In this document: positions 4,835 through 5,011 of the stretch, in pieces
How positions within the stretch are numbered: the stretch's first letter is position 1
How the letters are laid out: every line of letters starts with the position of its first letter
Source: Campylobacteraceae bacterium
Lineage (GTDB): Bacteria > Campylobacterota > Campylobacteria > Campylobacterales > Sulfurovaceae
NCBI GenBank assembly: GCA_027083075.1
Contig: JALWQQ010000144.1
Coordinates: 1 to 5,011, forward strand
Direction of reading: 5' to 3'
DNA: 5,011 bases
Translations under genes and position numbers: made by a program
The notes under the pieces: generated by a model
Told to the model about the DNA's origin: nothing
Seen by the model: the letters and a program-made list of their open reading frames with translations, nothing else
The model's database searches: none

Positions 4835-5011
4835 CCAACACTTAATCTGACACTCTTCAATTTCTCCTAAAATTTTGTGTCAGATGGCTATGCTGCCACC
4901 ACCTTCGATTTGTCAGAATTATAACCTATCATCTTGATTTGCGCAAGATGTTTGCTTTTTTCAAAGCACTCCATAGGTGTCATTCCCTCACAATTTTTAC
5001 CCTGGTGGGTT
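4827..5011 (-). mobile_element. IS481-family insertion sequence, one end (element continues right)
   Basis: The transposase C-terminus plus about 60 bases of non-coding terminus are visible. The end is placed at TGTACTAGCCAACACTTAAT because IS481-type ends begin with TG and this lies at the change from the leader-linked ORF. Inside it, TCTGACAC (4846-4853) is repeated inverted as GTGTCAGA (4877-4884), probably part of the transposase-binding end. The target duplication cannot be seen because the other end is outside the window. Confidence 0.65.
4888..5011 (-). CDS. IS481-family transposase, C-terminal 40 residues
   Basis: Reading the minus strand from the right edge gives 'THQGKNCEGMTPMECFEKSK' and ends 'SKVVAA' at the TAG (4890-4888). 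The 'THQGKxCxGxTPMxxF' block is the characteristic end of the rve/DDE integrase domain in IS481-family transposases ('NNERTHQGKxCxGRTPMxTF'). The catalytic DDE residues and the N-terminal HTH lie beyond the window. The frame is intact as far as can be seen. Confidence 0.8.
   Translation of the reverse strand, partial: THQGKNCEGMTPMECFEKSKHLAQIKMIGYNSDKSKVVAA

Overview
The window looks like a chromosomal segment of a Gram-negative bacterium, most likely a Campylobacterota member (Sulfurimonas/Sulfurovum/Sulfuricurvum-like). This is inferred from the protein style, especially the XRE regulator, whose 'GYKSVSVVSGAE...KHFNLEQLLKIAQILEI' type of sequence is typical of that phylum, and from short palindromic repeats of a kind I associate with it. 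No rRNA or other strong taxonomic marker is present.

Left part (1-2805): the end of an iron-sulfur cluster assembly (SUF) operon. The order is sufC (3' part only), sufD and sufE, with a 4-base overlap and then a 4-base gap, so these are surely co-transcribed. A stretch of about 335 bases without genes follows, packed with palindromic repeats: two copies of a 46-base REP-like element, a cloverleaf-like element, an A/T hairpin and a long imperfect inverted repeat. After it comes a SufT/MIP18-family (DUF59) gene. SufC is the ATPase and SufD the partner scaffold subunit of SufBCD; SufE relays sulfur from the desulfurase; SufT is a maturation accessory factor. SufB and SufS are not in the window.

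Middle and right part (2806-4826): an accessory island, clearly more A/T-rich inside the GTPase gene than the suf genes. It opens with a beheaded ribbon-helix-helix antitoxin remnant. A 41-base perfectly repeated hairpin leader, followed by a Shine-Dalgarno and a 32-codon hydrophobic ORF, comes next. Then there is a divergent pair, a small XRE/Cro-type regulator (-) and a dynamin/IRG-like GTPase (+), separated by a perfect 11+7+11 inverted repeat that carries a TATAAT box on both strands. Directly after the GTPase the 41-base hairpin leader recurs in the same orientation, again with a Shine-Dalgarno and the start of a small hydrophobic ORF.

Right edge (4827-5011): the 3' end of an IS481-family transposase on the minus strand together with one terminus of the element, which cuts off the second small ORF.

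The candidate novel system is the repeat-flanked regulator + IRG-like GTPase unit with its structured-leader small membrane-peptide genes. A role in defence or stress is inference from domain type and context, not shown by the sequence.
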